Shown here piece by piece: positions 11,241 through 24,000 of a stretch of DNA of 64,000 nucleotides. A program made the position numbers and the translations under genes. Below the pieces are notes generated by a model, which ran no database searches, was not told where the DNA came from, and saw only the letters and a program-made list of their open reading frames with translations. Positions within the stretch are counted from its first letter, which is position 1; the number at the start of each line of letters is the position of its first letter. The stretch covers positions 29,614,832 to 29,678,831 of the forward strand of contig CM055891.1 of the NCBI GenBank assembly GCA_029582165.1, read 5' to 3'. This DNA is from Portulaca oleracea. Taxonomy: Eukaryota; Streptophyta; Magnoliopsida; Caryophyllales; Portulacaceae.

Positions 11241-11592
11241 GAGAGTCAAAGAAGATTAGAGGAAAAAAGCAAGTGATTAGGGACAGAAAGCTTAAGCTAA
11301 GCCTTGTATTAAGCTCTTCTGGGTGAATCACAGCCGTTGATGTTGATGGGGATCCAACGGCCTGTGATTTGTGTTGGGTTGTAACCCCCTTCATCTTCCT
11401 ATTTGGTAAGGTGAATGTTATCATAAATGGGTAGGTAATTAATTTTTGTTTAGAATTATTGCCATAAATATTCAGGCTATTCAATGACGTACTAATTACA
11501 AATTAGTAGTGGTGTTAATCCACTTCAAAAAAAAAAAAGGGTCAAATAGTCAAGCTAATAATCAATTAGATAATTTTATTTGTTATTTTTAA

Positions 11593-11966
11593 GGGTTGTT
11601 TGCGTTTTGAACATCGAAGTACAGGGTAATTAATTTTCTGAACTCTTGGTTTTCAATGTTAATTTTTTGGACCCTAAAGTTTATGGAATGAATAAAAAAT
11701 AAATCTAAAGTTTGTAGGATATATGAAGAAAAAGACTCGTGTGTCGTTTTTCTTTTTCTTTCTAAGTTTCAATTTATCACCCGATTAACGTCAAATTTCA
11801 AGGTAATTTTCTACGATTTGGCCAGTCGAGATATGTGTAATTTTCTAAATGGTTCATTAATATAGTTTTGGGTTTGCGTGTTTAAAAAAAAAGATTAAAA
11901 CAGATATTAAAAATATAATATATCTCTTTTATTCATGTCGGAGCTACTTAACCCTTAAGCACCCAG
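11593..11966 (+). repeat. Single arm of the foldback element (1)
   Basis: Starts aagggttgtttgcgttttga and follows the left arm of 7122-7677 block for block: ggaccctaaagttta, cgattaacgtcaaattt, ttcatgtcggagctact. It stops near the centre of symmetry. A block of about 70 bp around 11803-11880 has no counterpart in the complete copy. Confidence 0.6.
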
Positions 11967-12290
11967 GTGAGCCAAATATGTTAGGGTTGATTATGGGAAG
12001 GATGGTTAAGAAGAAAAGGTGAGCGAAATTTCAAAAAATTTTGATCGTTGGTTTTTGGGTGCATGAACTGTGAACAACTTTCATGGTTTTCCTTTTTCAA
12101 AAGAAACTGATTTCACAGATTTCTGTTTTAAATTATGAATTGAATAATTGTTTTTTTGATTGGGCAACACCTAAAATTGAAAAAATTCAAATAAATAGAT
12201 TTTTTTATAAAACCTAAATTTCAAATTAATCAAAATATAAATCTTAATATACAGAAATCAGTTGCCTTTTTGTCAAATACAACTTATGCT

Positions 12291-12325
12291 TTCATAATAA
12301 TAATAATAATAATAATAATAATATG
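12291..12325 (+). repeat. (AAT)n microsatellite
   Basis: About 10 AAT units, followed by a cat/att-rich run to 12370. Confidence 0.9.
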
Positions 12326-12649
12326 GTCGTCGTCATTATCATTATCATCATTATTATTATCATTATTATTTTAAATTAATGAACAAAATTACCTAGGTTT
12401 TCCTTAAACTTTTCGGGTTTGAATTTTAGAAATAGTATTTTTAATATTCTAGAACTAAAATTGTATTCTCGGGAGTACGATGTTCTTATATTCTCGGAAT
12501 GGATTTCATGAACATATGCACAAATTTTATAGCATTCATGTATAAATTTATGAGTATACTCATAAATGTTATTATTATAATAATATTATTTGAATTCAAA
12601 ATAAGAACTATATTATAATTTATAGTATTGTACATACCTAATTAAGGGG

Positions 12650-12952
12650 TTTTTTGCACTTTTGACCACGAAGTATAGGGGTATTTATTTTCTAGACCCT
12701 TGGTTTTCTTTGTTTATTTTTGGAACCCTAATGTTTATAGGTTGAATAAAAAAGATCTTAAAGTTTTTTAGGTTGAAAAAATGTCCATGTACTGTTTTTC
12801 TTTTTCTTCTCATGTTTGAATATCTTCCGATTAACGTCAAACTTCTGGAGTACGGTTAAAACTGATATTGAGGCTATAATATGCCTCTCTTATTCATGTC
12901 GGAACTAAATAAATCCTGAAGTACCCAGGGTCTCAGTAGCTCCGACATTAAA

Positions 12953-12955
<3 letters not shown>
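12650..12955 (+). repeat. Single arm of the foldback element (2)
   Basis: Starts aaggggttttttgcacttttg, runs through gattaacgtcaaacttc and cctctcttattcatgtcg, passes the centre by a few bases (agctccgacatt), then changes abruptly into an (AAT)n array. Confidence 0.65.
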
Positions 12956-12997
<42 letters not shown>

Positions 12998-12998
12998 T
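12950..12998 (+). repeat. (AAT)n microsatellite at truncated foldback arm
   Basis: About 16 AAT units beginning exactly where the foldback arm 12650-12955 stops. Confidence 0.9.
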
Positions 12999-13270
12999 AC
13001 AATGGGTCAAACCTGATGTATTATCAATGCTAACGTTTAAAGTTTGGCGGGTCTATTTTGATATAAATAAAGTATTAAAAACTTTTAACGTGTTTTATTT
13101 TATGGATTGAAAGTATTGTGTCATACAGGGATTATCATATTAATGTACAAGGATTACCATATTAATATTCAAGGCATATTAATATCCAAGGTTTACTATA
13201 TTGTTTACCAAGGTTTACTATATTATTATTCAAGGTCAACATATATGACGAACTATTATTCATTCATTCA

Positions 13271-13271
<1 letters not shown>

Positions 13272-13311
<40 letters not shown>
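13272..13311 (+). repeat. (GAA)n microsatellite
   Basis: About 13 AAG units. With the TTC arrays at 13448-13545 it forms a widely spaced inverted pair. Confidence 0.9.
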
Positions 13312-13312
<1 letters not shown>

Positions 13313-13447
13313 GTCATTTGAAATTATAATTCATTATTCATTCGTAGACAACTGCAAAGAAACAAAAAATGAGCAACTCACTCCCAAAAGCAAAAATTAT
13401 ACAAATTGTTGATGTTTTACTGTAAAAAGCAAAAACAAATTATACAA

Positions 13448-13545
13448 ATTCTTCTTCTTCTTCTTCTTCTTCTTCTTCTTCTTCTCCTTTCTTGTTCGAT
13501 TTCTTCTTCTGTTGTTGTTTTCTTCTTCTTCTTCTTCTTCTTCTT
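13448..13545 (+). repeat. (TTC)n microsatellite, interrupted
   Basis: Two runs of TTC units (about 13449-13485 and 13520-13545) with a short break. They explain the K- and E-rich reading frames on the minus strand. Confidence 0.9.
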
Positions 13546-13596
13546 TTGCACCCCATTGAACCTCATTTTTCTCTTCCATTGAACTCCATCTATCTC

Positions 13597-13869
13597 TAGC
13601 GCTGGCAAAATTTCGTCCGACCCAAATTACTCGAAATGTCCGACCCGGAAAAACCGGGTCTGGACAAAGATTTTCTGTCCGAATTTTGGTATTGACCGAA
13701 TATTTGGACATAAAATTTCACTTTTTTCTATTGTCCGAATCCGATTTTTGCTTCGTCCGAATTGTCCGACCCGGTTTGACCTGAAATAAAACCGTGTCCC
13801 GACATGAATTTCTCGTCCGAATTTTGGCATTGTCCGAATTTACCCAGGCCCGAATTTTTGCCAGCGCTA
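13597..13869. mobile_element. hAT-type MITE (273 bp) with 8-bp TSD
   Basis: Ends TAGCGCTGGCAAA and TTTGCCAGCGCTA, flanked by TCTATCTC at 13589-13596 and 13870-13877; an 8-bp duplication is the mark of hAT. The interior repeats gtccgaatt and gtccgacccgg in both orientations. A decayed relative is at about 46549-46804. Confidence 0.9.
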
Positions 13870-14274
13870 TCTATCTCTTACAAAAAAAAAAACCCCAACC
13901 AGTTTTTACATTGAAAAAAAACAACCAAACACATGGCATGTCCAGTCATCATTTTGGCTCCATGTTTAATTGCGAATTGAGACTTCTATATCCTCATAAG
14001 ATCTTTAGATTAATTTACTTGCTGAGCCGTCTTTCAAGGTCAACAACCCTAAGGAAAAAGGCTTATTGGTCGTCCTTTTAAGTCAATAACCCAAAAAGAA
14101 TTTACAAATTAGTGCATGACTGGTTTCAACCTTACTGGGCCTCTTAGTTTAGCCTACCACGTTTATTGGACTGGTAGCTAGTGGACTTGAAAATCTGAGA
14201 TTACGGATAAGTGATTATTTAAAACAATTTCAAAAAGGAGTATTGATTTAAATTATGAAGTTGAAATATGTTAA

Positions 14275-15249
14275 GAGTGCGTTTGGCGGGGAAATCATTT
14301 TTTTGCAAAATGTTTTTCAATTTTTTAGTGTTTGGTACCGAAAAAATTTAGAAAATTATTTTCAAAGAAAATCATTTTCCTTTAAAAGAAGGAAATTGAT
14401 TTCCTTTGTTCAACCTAGAAAAATAATTTTCCACCATTAATTGTTGGATCGATTTTCACTACTAACTCTAAATGAAATTTGAAGCCGAAATTAATAGTTT
14501 TGCTCGAAATTTTGTAACACGGTAGAATTGATTAAAAAAACCTCAAATATAAATTTTTAGCTTAAAATATTTTTATTTGATAACATTTATCACGATATAT
14601 ATCAGATCAGAAATTTTTGCCGCTAAACCTAACTGAAACTTTTAAAATTCAAACTGAACTGTTTGAATCGAAACTTTATGATTTGATAGTATGGACTAAG
14701 AAATGCTCAAATATAAATTTTGAGCTCCAAATATTTTCATTTGTAACATATATCGCCACTTTTGTTGACATTTTTTTTGCGGTTAAATATGACTGAAATT
14801 TAAAAGAAAATTTAAATTTTATAGGTTTGTCACGAAACTTTACAACACGATAGCATAGTTATTAAAATCCCGATCCTAATTTACAATCCTATGATTTTAT
14901 GGTCCAAAATCCTCGACACGATTCTACTATTTACACACGATCCACGATCCTACATGGGCTAATTTCCGATCCTAACTTCCCCATAGTTTCGAGTTAGGAT
15001 CCCGATTTTAACAACCTTGCTCGATAGAAATGATTAAGAAAAGCTCAAATATGAATTTTGAGCTCCAAAAATTTTTATTTGTAACATATATCGCTACTTC
15101 TATCGACATATATGATTTTCCGAAAAATAATTTGTCTCCTACCAAATAAGGGAAAATTTGGCATGAAAAACCATTTTTTTGGAAAACCATTTCTCATGGA
15201 AAACAATTTTCTCAAAAATCATTTTCCTCTCAATTAAACACACCCTCAA
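14275..15249. mobile_element. Non-autonomous element with GAGTGCGTTTGG ends
   Basis: The left end is gagtgcgtttggcgggga. The right end reads, reversed, gagggtgtgtttaattgag; gaaaatgatttt-like blocks follow at both ends. The interior carries three or four diverged copies of a unit of about 190 bp (ctcaaatataaattttgagc, ttgtaacatatatcgc, gaaactttaca) that also occur at 62440-63040. Non-coding. Confidence 0.6.
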
Positions 15250-15884
15250 TGAAAATTTTATCATATTTGATTTTTTTTTTCAACTATGGTAGTTACAAAT
15301 TTGTTATTATTAATTATGTTAAGACTTAAGATCAATCACATATGTAAAGAGATTAATGTGTCAATAGATATAATTAACTATTGCAACAAATTACTTTAAT
15401 CAAAATGTATTAATTCAATATTTTAGGTTGGAATCAATGGCTCATCAGACTTTTCAACTATGATAGTTGAAAATGTCTCATTATGATATATTATCCTTAA
15501 AATATTAAATTTTGTAAGAAAACTATATCTCAATCAACATCATTATATTAATTTTGTTTTTTTAAAGGTGAAATATATTTTTCAACTATGATAGTTAAAA
15601 AAATTTTGAATTATGGTAGAATCCACATTACATTTTTGAAAATTTTAGGGGGATTTTTATTATTTTATTTTCATTTTATTTTAAGTCATGTTTTTTTGTG
15701 CGGTTGGTATCGTGCAGAAATAATACGGTATGGTGAAATTGTTAAAAGTGCGATAAGGTATGGAATGATACAATAAAAATTGTTGAAACTGAGATTCATG
15801 TAGTGGGTGAAGGGAGAAAACGTAGAAGGTAGAGGAGAAAAGTGAAAAGATTTATTAGTAACTATTGTGGTAAAGTATGGTTGT

Positions 15885-16934
15885 AGTCCCCTTTAATCTT
15901 GCATTTTTTTTTTCTTGATATCCAGTAGTCATCTTCTTATTTTCGCTTCCGCTAATCAATTCTGCTCTTATTAAAACCCCAACAATTGGTATCAGAGCCA
16001 TGGTGGTTCAAATTTCGTGGATTTAGGGTTTGTATAAGAGCTTTGGTTATGAGAAGACTACATTCAGAAATTCGTTTGTTGGTATCAAGAAAATCGCTGG
16101 CAAGATCAGATATGGGGGATCTGAAGATTTCTATTGGATCCACTTTGTAACCGTTCAGCGGTTTGACTACCCATCGCGGTCTTACCTTTCAGAGGTTCGC
16201 TGGCGATAAAGAAATTTTGGATCTAAAGATTTCTGTTGGATCCAGTTTGTGATCGTTAAGCGATTTGACTACCCATCGCAGTTCTACCTTTCAGAGGTTC
16301 GTTGGCGATGAAGAAATTTTGGATCTTTCGTTGATTTTAGTCCAAGGTGGAGATTGTTAGGAAAATGTCCTAAAATCACTCAATCTCTTGATCCCATAAT
16401 TATTTGTTTCCTAATTGTATTAGGATATTATTTAGGTTTCCTTATTATGTTGGGTTTCCTAATTGTATTAGATTCTAAATTTAATTGGAGTGCGAGTCAA
16501 GGTAACTTTATAGGAAGTTTTCCCTATAAATAGTGGGTCTTGTTCACCTTGTTTAGTGTGCCCAAGTTTGGGGCACCTCCTGTGGGAGGAGATGTATTTA
16601 GATATTCTGAAATTTTGTATTCCAATTGGTAAGAGAGTTATGTTGAGAGTTTTGTCGACTAAGAGCTTGTGTCTCTTTCGGGTGGATCTCTTTCGGTGTT
16701 TGAGATCTTTGTAATACTCTCTTTGTTGGATCTCGGGAGGAGATCGTTCGTTGTACTCTCTACCATAGTGGATTCGTTTGTGCTTGTGTCGCCCGTGGTT
16801 TTTTTTCCCGATTCGGGTTTCCACGTTAAAATTCTTGTCCCCTTTAATCTTGCATTTATTTTTCTCGATATCCAGTAGTCATCTTCGTATTTTCGCTTCC
16901 GCTGATCAATTCTACTCTTATTAAAACCCTAACA
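15885..16934 (+). mobile_element. TRIM/LARD-like Copia derivative, 5' truncated, no coding sequence
   Basis: The complete 3' LTR is 16355-16934 (580 bp, TGTTAGG...CCTAACA). The 5' LTR is only the last 100 bp (15885-15984). A primer site TGGTATCAGAGCC, the form that pairs with initiator Met tRNA, follows at 15987-15999. A purine tract ccaaggtggaga (16342-16353) precedes the 3' LTR. The 370-bp interior holds no frame and is mostly a tandem duplication of about 106 bp (16116-16221, 16222-16327). Confidence 0.85.
16355..16934 (+). repeat. 3' LTR of the miniature Copia-like element
   Basis: Bounded by TGTTAGG and CCTAACA. The TATA-like tccctataaatagtggg at 16520-16538 is a plausible promoter. Its last 100 bp repeat 15885-15984 with a few substitutions. 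Confidence 0.85.
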
Positions 16935-17030
16935 ATGTGGAAGAATATTGAGTGAGATGGTGAATTGTGGAACTGTACCGCATCGCACCACACCACACCA
17001 CACAAAAGTGTTCTTTTCCATGGTACATAC

Positions 17031-17854
17031 TGTTGGGAATGTCCCGACAATGTTCGATATACACGGAGATTAAACCAAAGTAATATAGTAATTATATGTC
17101 TTGCTAGCGACCTCTATAATTAGTAATTAAATATGTTTAATTACAACTATATTATTTGGGACACACAAGTCAGTGCCTTGTAACAATGTATGTAACCTAA
17201 ATGATATTGTATCACGTTTAGAAAAGTTGGAAATTGATTTCTGTGAGAAATCAGCCCAACACGGACCGAATTGGGTTCAACACGGGTCGTGTTGACCCAA
17301 CATGGTCCGTGTTAAGACACCACGGGCCGTGGTGTCCATGGGCCGAATAATTGAACCTTCTGGAGTCCAACACGGATCGTGTTGGGCCCAGAAAAGCGCC
17401 GTTGTTTTAATTCGGCCCTTTAGGGTTTTTGAACCCTTTCCTTAGGTTTTCTAAACACTATATAAAGGGGTCTCTGGGAGAGATTATTCCACACCAAATG
17501 TCTAAGACTCTTAGAGAGATACCAGGGTGATTTCCTGAGTTCCTCTTTCTTTTAGTTTGCAGTTCTAGTTTCAGGAAACATTCTCTGTTTCCCGAAACAA
17601 TCTCACATACATCTTAGATTGAGATTCGTCTCGATCGGGTCGATCTAGCAATCGGGTTCGGTCTTTGCGTGGACTTTCGATATAGGGTTTCAGCGTTGGA
17701 ATCTGGAAGGTCAACATCTTCTTCAGCAGGAATTAGCGATCAGGTATAATTGCTAAAGCCTCTGCAGTTGTGTTGATTAATTGTTTATAACTGTTATAAT
17801 ATTCCGCCAATTAATCTGTATCTGTTTAGGAAATAGATAACCTAAAACCTAACA
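17031..17854 (+). repeat. 5' LTR of outer Copia (824 bp)
   Basis: Starts TGTTGGGAATGTCC, ends CCTAACA. A TATA box (actatataaagggg, 17456-17470) marks the likely promoter. Upstream of it four imperfect palindromes of the form AACACGGnnCGTGTT lie at 17279-17293, 17299-17313, 17319-17333 and 17369-17383, with a half site near 17259. Confidence 0.92.
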
Positions 17855-20500
17855 GTGGTATCAGAGCCACCAATTGCATGCTAAAGTATTGTACTTGTAT
17901 TCATAATTAATTTTGTCAATAGTTGAATTATATTATGAATATGCTAGAATAGATTTATGTCTAAAGTTTTGTTATTATTTGTTTCTTATTGTCTTTAATT
18001 AATCGATTTTATGTTTGTTTAATTGTTAAATATAGCATGAACTCGATTTAATTTTGAATGCTTTAGAAACAATCATGTTTAATATTGTTAAACAGCAAGC
18101 AATACATGAAATAGGTCTAAATTCACAAAATAGGGTTTTGTAGAATTAATTGTCTGATTTAGTTTATTTACGGTAAATATGAAAAATCGAAATAAAATAT
18201 CAAACGAACTCGAAAATTTCTGAAATTTTTACTGGAGGTGTCTGGAAGTGTTCTGGACTTTCCATAGTTTTTGTAGAGTTTTTCCATTTAAAATGGATTT
18301 TTAATTAAGTTTTCAGATCTGAAGTGAATTAAAATTCGTTTAATTCTCTGAATTTTATAAATTTGTAGAAATTTGTAAAACTTCTGAAATTTTTACAGTA
18401 GGTTACTGGGTAACCATACGTTTAGGGAAAAAAATTTCCGTTAATTTATCCGGTCAAATTATATTTCTTAATTTAGATTTTCAGATCTCAGAGAAATAAA
18501 TTTGTTGCTTCTCTGAATTTTGTATATTTATAGAAATTTGCAAATTTTCTGAAAATTTTACAGTAGGTTACTGGATAACCATTCTATTGTGGATAAATTT
18601 TTCGTGAATTTTTGAAATCTTTTACTAATTTTCCTTTAATTTTCAGATTAACAGAAAAGTATAATTGTTTGAATTTTATTCTAATTTTCGAAATTTGATA
18701 AAATTCTGAAATTTTTTCAGTAGCATATTGGATGAACCTACTGTATGGGAAAATTATAAAATTTGATTTTTTAAACTTATCGGACTATTATTATTTATTT
18801 TCTTCTTAAACGAAGAATTAAAAAGTTTAATTCCCTAAATTTTTACAATCTTTTAGAAATTGTTAAAATTCTGGAAAATATTTCATATTGGGTTATTAGA
18901 TAACACTGCGATATGAAATCTTTAAATTCGATAAGTTATGATAGTTTTATTTAAGTTTTTCATTCACGAAATTAACCGAAACTGAGAAGCAACACGGATC
19001 GTATTAATCCAACACGGACCGTGTTGCCAGCAGTTTTGGTGAATTTGTGTATTTTTAGGGTTTGTAATTAATTTTAGAAATTAATTATTAAATCCTATTA
19101 CTACTAAATCAGATAATGGGCATAAAATCTATTATTTTGTAAAGTTTAGGAAACTTACAATACCTTTGAAAGATATAGTATCTTTTAGACTCCTTGATTT
19201 TAGGAAACTCAAGTATTTTGTGTGTATTAGTATAAAATCCTAAATCTGTTTAGGTAACTAAGATAAAATTTGGATTTTATTTATTTTATTAATCATGCAA
19301 ACCTTTAGGAAATTTTATTTAATATTTATTTCCTTATGTGTTATATTGCAATTATATATATGCCTTTATAATTTGTTATTTAAGCATGTGTTATGTTTGA
19401 TATAATTATTGCAATATTACATGTTTGCTTGTGCTTCTAGTATGGCCATAGATAGTCGGTTTTACCGGCCTGCGTACCGGGTTGGGTGAAATACGGTTTG
19501 CGAACCGTCGTTGAATTAATTTTAAAATTTAATTTTCAGTTAAGTTTATTTTTTAATTCATGTAAGGCCTCAATTGTGAGGTGCACTTTGTAAATTTGTT
19601 GTAATTGGAGACAACAAGTTGAGTGGGAGCCCAACAGCAATGGATGTGTCGATTCGAGTGGGAGCCCATCCAAGGAAGTTGCAAGACCCAAGAGGATTTT
19701 CTTGAAGACTATCAAGGCTTAGTTAAATTAGTTGATTAAGTCTAGGTGGCCATACTAGGGGTTTTTATTTATGCTTTAAATTCGTTATTGCATGTTTTAT
19801 TATTCCTTTTATGCTTTTCGAAAGAGTTCACCTAGAATTGCATGCTTAGGATAATAAAACCTACTCTCAAAATGAATTATTGTTCAACCTATCGAAACAC
19901 CATTTAGATGGATAAATAAAGAAAGCCAAAGCGAATTATTTATCCATCATTAATAAGTAGGGTGGGAGTTAGGTCAATTCAAATTGGCTATGAAAATAGT
20001 TTTGGGCCAAGAGCAGAGGAAGAGAAATATTGTATTCGATACAAATTTCTTACCAAGAGTCATTTTGAATGATCGATCATAAGATGATCCACCAAAGATA
20101 ACATGGGATCGAGTTTTGTTGGGCCAAAGTCCACTTGAGCCCATGAGTCTTGTGGGTCTTGGTAAATTAAAACACTAAATGAGAGTTGATAAAGTGTTTT
20201 GATTTGAAATTAAAATTAGTTTAATTTCTTTTGATGAACAATAACTAAAATGAACCATTCTTGTCTCGTAAAATTTTTATGTCTTTTCACTCAAACATAC
20301 ACCATTAATAAAATATTGTTTTCTCCTTGAGAAAGAGAAAAACACCAATTCCTTAATTGGCATTGCCATCGCAAGATTGTCTTGAAGGCGATTAAAAGAA
20401 ATATGTCTTTGATATAACATTGAGCTAGGCATCAATGTTGAGAGGTCAATCAAGCCAAATGAATACATGTAATGTCATAGTATTCATACAATTTTAACTT
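17855..20500 (+). other. Untranslated leader and decayed gag region of outer Copia
   Basis: About 1.6 kb of AT-rich leader follows the primer site. It contains a repeated block (cagatct...ctctgaattt...gaaatttt(t)acagtaggttactgg) at about 18310-18420, 18480-18570 and 18640-18740, and two more AACACGG palindromes at 18991-19005 and 19011-19025. Beyond 19430 only fragments reminiscent of gag remain, with many stops. Confidence 0.6.
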
Positions 20501-20689
20501 CAAAATGTTTGAAGATTAGAAGAAGGATTTCAATATTACCAACTCAAGACCAAGTTCATCGAACTAGTTAGAGTTGACAAATATGAAACCAATAACCAGA
20601 TAGTCTCGGTTGAGCTAGATAAGAGCCAATTGATGGCGCTCATGTTCTGAAATAATTTGACTATTTTAAAACATGAGACACCTCGGATC

Positions 20690-23600
20690 CTCTTTAGCCA
20701 AAAGATTGGCGACCAAAGATAGTCTTTTAGTGAAAGGGAAAAATAAGATTTAAGAAATCTATCAAAGACAAGAAGTCAAAGGAAAGGTAAGGACAAACAG
20801 TTGTACATACCCGACCATTGACAGCAACCGGTTAACAACCAGATCATGTATATATGACACTGGGAACGTGAATAACTACAAGAAAGACTTGAGATATGAT
20901 TTCAATTCTAGGCAAACACATATATGATACATACTACCCTTATTAAACCCATTTTGAGTATAAGATACCGGCTGTGAAACTCGCATTTATGCAAATGTGC
21001 AGTATCTACAGCAAAGTAGATGTACTTTGAAGGATGAGAGTCAGCCTACAAATAGGAACATACAATTAGTTGTAGTTCCTTATGAAGAGTTGGTTTTTTA
21101 TCCATTTCCTCAAGACTTATAAGAGAAATATATAGGTGATCTATGTTCTCATTATAAGTAGAAATTTGATTTCTTACTCTCAATTAGAGAGAGAGAGAGA
21201 GGATCTCGGATAAACACACCCAACACATCGAAACCAAAAGGTTTAAAAGGAATAACTCATGTTCAAACATAAAACTTGTAACTATGTATTAAGTCATGCA
21301 AATCAGAGCGCATACAGAAGCGTCACATGATAGACTTTTGAATGATAAGACTTTGAAACATGTGATGTCTGCAAAGCATGACTGTACCTTTTACAAGAAA
21401 AGGTGAACGTGCCAACAAACACTCATGCATATGGATGTATGTAATCCAATTGAGCACAAGTACAAGGGATGGATTACTTCAAATCTTCAAAGATGAATAA
21501 AATAACACATGGTGATTAATGTCTATGAGATTCATCTGAAGCTGGAATGTTAAAATAGTTTAAAGATTTCCAAAATGAAGTAGTTTTGACGAAATAATGA
21601 GAGCACCTAGATACGATCGAAACGATGCTAATGGTTGAGCCAAGAGTTTGAACAAATGACTCAAATGAAACACAATTCTGGCACTATAAGCTTAAGTCAT
21701 ATTAATCAGAAATGTATTCAGAAAACTGCATAGTGCAGGATTTTGGAAAATATAAACCTTGAAAAGTTCAATGTTTGTAAAGCATGCCTGATGGGTCAGA
21801 TGACTAAAATCACCTCTTATTGGAATTGGTGAACAAGCTAATGACTTATCAGGATGCAAACATATTCATGTATGTGGGCCTATGAGCACTAGTGCTAGAA
21901 GAAGGTTTGTTGTACATTTCATCACTTTCAGTGACGATTTTTAGTAGATATGGGTATATTAACTTAATATGCCACAAGTCCAAATCATTCGAAATGTTCA
22001 AAGATTTTCAAAGTGAAGTACAAAACCAACTTGGCAAGAAAATCAAAACCCTTCAATAAGGTTGAGGAGATGAGTATTTGAGCAATAATTTCACTGACCA
22101 TTCCAGAGAATGTGAAATTGTTTCATAATTCTCTCCTCTAAGAATACGACATCTCAATGACGTATCTAAAAGAGAAATCACACCTTTTTAGATACGGTGC
22201 AATCAATGATGGTTGAGTCAACATTGTCGATTACCTTTTGGGGATACACGCAGTTAACCGTAACTTTAATCACTAAATAAAGATTATCTGAAGCACTAGT
22301 GAAGACACCATATATGATATGGAGAAGAGAGGTTCTTGAACCATTTTCTAAAAGGAAGGAGTATCACTTCTACAAACTGATGTAGAGGAAAGTGTTTGTG
22401 TCTCAAAATGCTTTCTTCTTAGAGAATATGTTATTCTCTAAAAGAAAGAGTGGGAGAATTTTTCGAACTTACCCAAGTTCGAGAGACACAAAACACTATA
22501 ATCATCACCTGAAACTCCACTACTTGATTCTATTTCAAAATTTCCTATTTGTCGGAAATTAAGAACAAGGTTGAGGTAGTTGAAGTTCCTCAAAACATTG
22601 AGGAGGAGGTGTCATGAACATTACTCCAAGCAAGGTCAGGTAAACAACTCCGTCAACCACAGAGATATCGATCTTCTATGGATGAGCGTGAGATGTTACT
22701 TTTAGAAAGTAATGACTCTACCTACAACAAAGGAGCTTTAGCAAGTCAAGATTCCATAAGGTCTAAGATGGACTCCATGTATACAACCAAGTTTAGATCT
22801 CGGTTGATTTGTCTGAAGGTGTGAGCCATCAGGCATAAGAGGGTTTTAAGGCAAAACATGGGTTCATTAAGATAGACATCAAGACTGACTTCAAAACTAG
22901 ATTTTGAAGAAAGGTGTGTACTTGACACAACTGAGTGGTCTTTTGTTGGAATACTTGTAAACTTAGAGACCATCTGTGGTCTTAAGGAAGCTTCCAGGAG
23001 TTGGAATCATTGACCTTCTGGACCAGGATATCAAAAAGGTTTGATATACTGGGAAGTGTCAAAGATAATATTGTGTTTACAAGAAGTTCAGTGGGAGCAA
23101 TGCGTTTTCTGATATTGTGTGTGATGGACATACTGCCTTGTGATGGACATACTGCCTACTGAGAAGAATATTCCAATGTTGCTTCTACCGAGGTTGACTT
23201 GGAAATAATTTTCAAAGTGAAGGATTGGTGGGGCTATAAAATTTTCTTAGAGACAAGATCTATAATGATAGATTAAAGATTTTGATTGTTTGAATCAAAG
23301 TTAACTAGGTGTTGAATAGTTCAACTCACTTCGAGAATGGATTAATTTCCATAAATCATGGCATATCCTTACGGAATTTGATTGTCTCAAAACAATAAGA
23401 AGTTCTAAGAAGGATGAGACATATAACTCATGCTTCAGACATGAGATTAATGTATGCCATGAGATGTTCAAAGTCCAACATAACATATATATTATATATG
23501 TATAAACAAAACTAAGGATGTGTCCTAAGTCTAAAGTGGTTGATAAGTGTGAAGAGTTGCATTGATGCTACACTCATGCAGAGAAATATGATTATCTGAA

Positions 23601-24000
23601 AGGTCAGAGAAAATTATACGATTTGTTTTGAGTGGTATTGAGGTGAAATGGAAGAAGTTCCTAACATGACATGCGGTTAATTCTACAAATAAGTGACACA
23701 ACTTTAGAAGTTGTGGCAGAAACTGTTCGGATCACGAAGTTCGTTTTTAGAACTAGGTGATGTTTCTAGCCTTGCGAGAGAAATGGAGCCTTGGTTATAG
23801 GAGCCATCACTCAAGCAAAGGAACTGAAGCTCACTATGAATCCAAACATGTGTTCCGAAAATATCTTCCTGTATGAAAGGTCATTAGTGAGATTATATAA
23901 GTACGAGGTTCATTGCAAGTATTATGCACTAAACCCCTGTTGTAGTTATAGCTAGCATGATAGTCATGCATGGTCAATAGGTATTGAACACATTCCGGAA
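20690..24000 (+). pseudogene. Copia gag-pol remnant (protease, integrase, RT, RNase H)
   Basis: Read across frames, the expected order of a Copia polyprotein is visible but broken by many stops and shifts. A protease-like stretch lies near 20955-21160. An integrase zinc-finger/core stretch with FNVCKACLMGQMTK is at about 21690-22100, with an earlier partial second copy at about 21283-21600. RT has DSTYNKGAL and MDSMYTTK near 22710-22790, then GSFQELES (remains of the LKQASRSWN motif) near 22990. RNase H-like AREMEPW and ITQAKE lie near 23780-23830. None of it can make protein. Confidence 0.8.

Larger units (their letters stand above)
11096..15683. other. MYB upstream region and MITE/microsatellite-rich intergenic DNA
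   Basis: After the MYB promoter this stretch has no supported gene. It contains two half foldback elements, an hAT MITE, a large GCGTTTGG-ended element and several trinucleotide arrays. Lysine- and serine-rich reading frames at 13107-13711 are produced by the GAA/TTC arrays. Confidence 0.7.
15684..17003. mobile_element. Harbinger-like MITE interrupted by a Copia-like miniature element
   Basis: The halves 15684-15884 and 16935-17003 together match the intact family copy at 44901-45205: cggtatggtgaaattg, aaaagtgcgataaggta, ggaatgata, then ccacaccacacaaaag at the right end. The retroelement 15885-16934 sits between them. Confidence 0.65.

Noticed and set aside
13397..13711. Lysine- and glutamate-rich frames on the minus strand
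   Set aside because: Translated TTC microsatellite plus hAT MITE sequence.
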